A DNA stretch of 54,317 nt from Candidatus Rokubacteria bacterium 13_1_40CM_68_15 (lineage in GTDB: Bacteria; Methylomirabilota; Methylomirabilia; Rokubacteriales; CSP1-6): NCBI GenBank assembly GCA_001917585.1, contig MNEG01000101.1, positions 1 through 54,317 of the forward strand, read 5' to 3'. A model generated the notes under the pieces. That model did not search any database and was not told the DNA's origin. It saw only the letters and a list, made by a program, of their open reading frames with translations. Within the stretch, counting starts at the first letter, position 1. Each line of letters begins with the position of its first letter. Position numbers and translations under genes: made by a program. Shown piece after piece: positions 52,941 to 54,317 of the stretch.

Positions 52941-53903
52941 TCAGGAGGCGGAGGGGAGGAGGCCGCGGGCGGACAGCCAGGAGACGATGGTGCCGCTGAG
53001 GCGGCGAATCAAGTCGGCCTCGTCGGGCTGGACGTGCTCGCTCGGAACCCAGATCAGCTCCTTCGGCGCCCGGGCCGCTTCGTAGAGCGCCAGTACGCTC
53101 GCACGCGGCACCAGCGAGTCGTCGGCCCCGTTGACCATCAGGAACGGCCGCGGCGCGATCCCGGCGACATAGCGCTCGGGCGCCAGCGGCGCCACCCCCA
53201 GCGCGAGGGCATGACCGAGCAGCCAGGCCCGCCACGGCGGATGCGGCGAGGGCTGATCGGGATGGGCGAGCGCGTGGCCGAGCAACGCTCCGATTCTTCC
53301 GCCGCCATAGAGGGCGACGACGGCAGCCGGGCGGGTGTCGATGCCGCCCGCGATGGCCACCGCCGGCGCGCCCAGGCTGGAGCCGACGAGGAACAGACGC
53401 GTCGGCGCCACGTCCTGACGCGACTCGAGATAGTCGAGCAGCAACAGGATGTCGGCGACGGTGTCGAACGCGGCCGGGCGCAGCCGGAAGGGCATCGTGA
53501 TCGCGCGCCAGCCCTCCCATCCTCCGCGCTGAGCCGGTAACGGGTAGTCCGGCGACACGATCACGGCGTGACGCGCGATCGCGTCCAGGCCACGTACCCC
53601 CGCGACGCGCCGGCCCCGGTTCACGCCGCCGAGGAGCACGGCGGCCGGATGCGGCCCGGGGCCGCGCGGCACGCGCACGAGCGCCGTGACGGGTCTTCCC
53701 GTCGAGCGTCGCAGCGTCAACTGCGACATCGTCGAGATCGCGTCCTCGCCCGCGGGAGTCACCTCGGCGGCGATCAGGCGCCCTTTACGAGCCACGAGCG
53801 ACGCCGGTGATCCCTGCCAGGCCGCGGCGCCGGCCAGCGCACCGGCAGCGACGGCGACCACGAGCAGGGCGACGACGAGCCGGCGGCGCGCCCGGGGATT
53901 CAT
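52941..53903 (-). CDS. Membrane-anchored alpha/beta hydrolase
   Basis: 320 residues. An N-terminal anchor or signal (about 8-28) precedes a DLH/acyl-peptidase-like alpha/beta hydrolase. The nucleophile is in FLVGSSLGAPAVA (G-x-S-x-G form), the acid in MVNGADDSLVP and the His in VPSEHVQPDE. GGVNRGRRVAG may be the oxyanion-hole region. Substrate unknown. Convergent with liv cluster 2; the 206 bases between hold no clear feature. Confidence 0.85.
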   Translation of the reverse strand: MNPRARRRLVVALLVVAVAAGALAGAAAWQGSPASLVARKGRLIAAEVTPAGEDAISTMSQLTLRRSTGRPVTALVRVPRGPGPHPAAVLLGGVNRGRRVAGVRGLDAIARHAVIVSPDYPLPAQRGGWEGWRAITMPFRLRPAAFDTVADILLLLDYLESRQDVAPTRLFLVGSSLGAPAVAIAGGIDTRPAAVVALYGGGRIGALLGHALAHPDQPSPHPPWRAWLLGHALALGVAPLAPERYVAGIAPRPFLMVNGADDSLVPRASVLALYEAARAPKELIWVPSEHVQPDEADLIRRLSGTIVSWLSARGLLPSAS

Positions 53904-54317
53904 CCGCGCCGCGCCGAGGTGTGAACGAGCCAGCGCCCGGGCCAGCCGTCGATCGCCTCGTCAGCGGCGAGCGTGCCGCGGCGCACGAGACGCTCGAGGG
54001 CGCCGGTGACCTCGGCCATCGGCAGCCGGAACAGCCGTGCCAGCACGCGCTCGTTGGTGAAGACGGCGCCGCCGACGAATCGCTCGATCAGGCGCTCGAT
54101 CGCGCGCGGGCGGGCGAGGCGCCGGCCCTCGGCGACGGCGTCCGGAAGCCACGCCTCCAGCAGGTCCCAGCGATAGGAAAACGTCGGCTCGTAGCGCTCC
54201 TCGGTCTTCGCGATCCAGAGTCCCTGCTGAAGCTCGGCCATGGCCCGCTCGAAGTCCCGCGTCTTGCCGGGGTCGAGCATGAACGTGTTGGCGCGCAGCC
54301 CGTGCGTGTACTGCGGA
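53900..54317 (-). CDS. C-terminal part of an unidentified protein, 5' end outside the window
   Basis: The frame is open to the window edge without a stop, and codons before the first visible ATG (54280) read like coding sequence (HGLRANTF), so this is taken as the end of a longer gene. Visible: about 138 residues, including FSYRWDLLEAWLPDAV and a helical segment with ERVLARLFRLPMAEVTGALE that resembles a winged-helix DNA-binding unit. The stop overlaps the hydrolase start. No family recognised. Confidence 0.6.
   Translation of the reverse strand, partial: PQYTHGLRANTFMLDPGKTRDFERAMAELQQGLWIAKTEERYEPTFSYRWDLLEAWLPDAVAEGRRLARPRAIERLIERFVGGAVFTNERVLARLFRLPMAEVTGALERLVRRGTLAADEAIDGWPGRWLVHTSARRG

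Overview
The window is about 54 kb of high-GC bacterial chromosome with no transposase, integrase, phage gene, rRNA or CRISPR array. It carries core housekeeping genes, two branched-chain amino-acid (Liv) ABC importers, a CaiB/BaiF CoA-transferase and an indolepyruvate:ferredoxin oxidoreductase. That mix suggests an uncultivated, probably soil or subsurface, amino-acid-using heterotroph such as Rokubacteria/NC10 (Methylomirabilota) or a deltaproteobacterial-like lineage. The lineage is an inference; nothing here fixes it. Genes are packed very tightly: ATGA, GTGA and TGATG stop/start overlaps are common, and no stretch over 300 bases lacks a gene.

Layout. Positions 1-24112 are all coded on the minus strand. 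From high to low coordinate they are: the respiratory complex I operon nuoABC-(NIPSNAP)-DHIJKLMN (24112-13536); a TetR regulator coupled to an ECF sigma factor (13402-12203); rplU-rpmA-obgE-proB-proA-nadD-rsfS (12048-7037); a DksA/TraR zinc-finger protein, a LapB-like TPR protein and comF (6958-4852); the glycolytic operon gap-pgk-tpiA-secG; and a truncated peptide-binding lipoprotein at the left edge. Positions 24356-25652 hold a membrane protein and a REC-PilZ regulator on the plus strand. They converge on iorA-iorB (minus). tRNA-Leu(CAA), tRNA-Ala(GGC) and a large GAF histidine-kinase-like protein follow on the plus strand. A minus-strand set then makes and uses a CDP-deoxyhexose (rfbF, rfbG, epimerase, rfbH, glycosyltransferase).

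Positions 36301-43063 (minus) are a first liv operon, livK-H-M-G-F, in which a GT-C-like membrane protein and a methyltransferase sit between livG and livF. A divergent CoA-transferase, a small zinc-ribbon protein, and a nucleotidyltransferase coupled to a metallophosphoesterase follow on the plus strand. Two envelope/stress genes then lie on the minus strand. A second liv operon, livG-F-H-M-K, runs 48228-52734 (plus). The right edge has an alpha/beta hydrolase and a truncated unknown gene.

How it fits together. The two Liv importers, the indolepyruvate oxidoreductase and the CoA-transferase point to uptake and oxidation of branched-chain or aromatic amino acids, with electrons feeding ferredoxin and an eleven-subunit complex I that lacks NuoEFG here.

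Most notable observations: a histidine-kinase/receiver hybrid in which both phospho-acceptors are replaced (His to Asn, Asp to Glu); an NTase-phosphoesterase pair with a fused helix-turn-helix; a NIPSNAP gene inside nuo; insertions with duplicated ends at tight gene junctions; and three genes (tetR, caiB-like, livG) that each lack roughly 60-80 internal bases and shift frame the same way.
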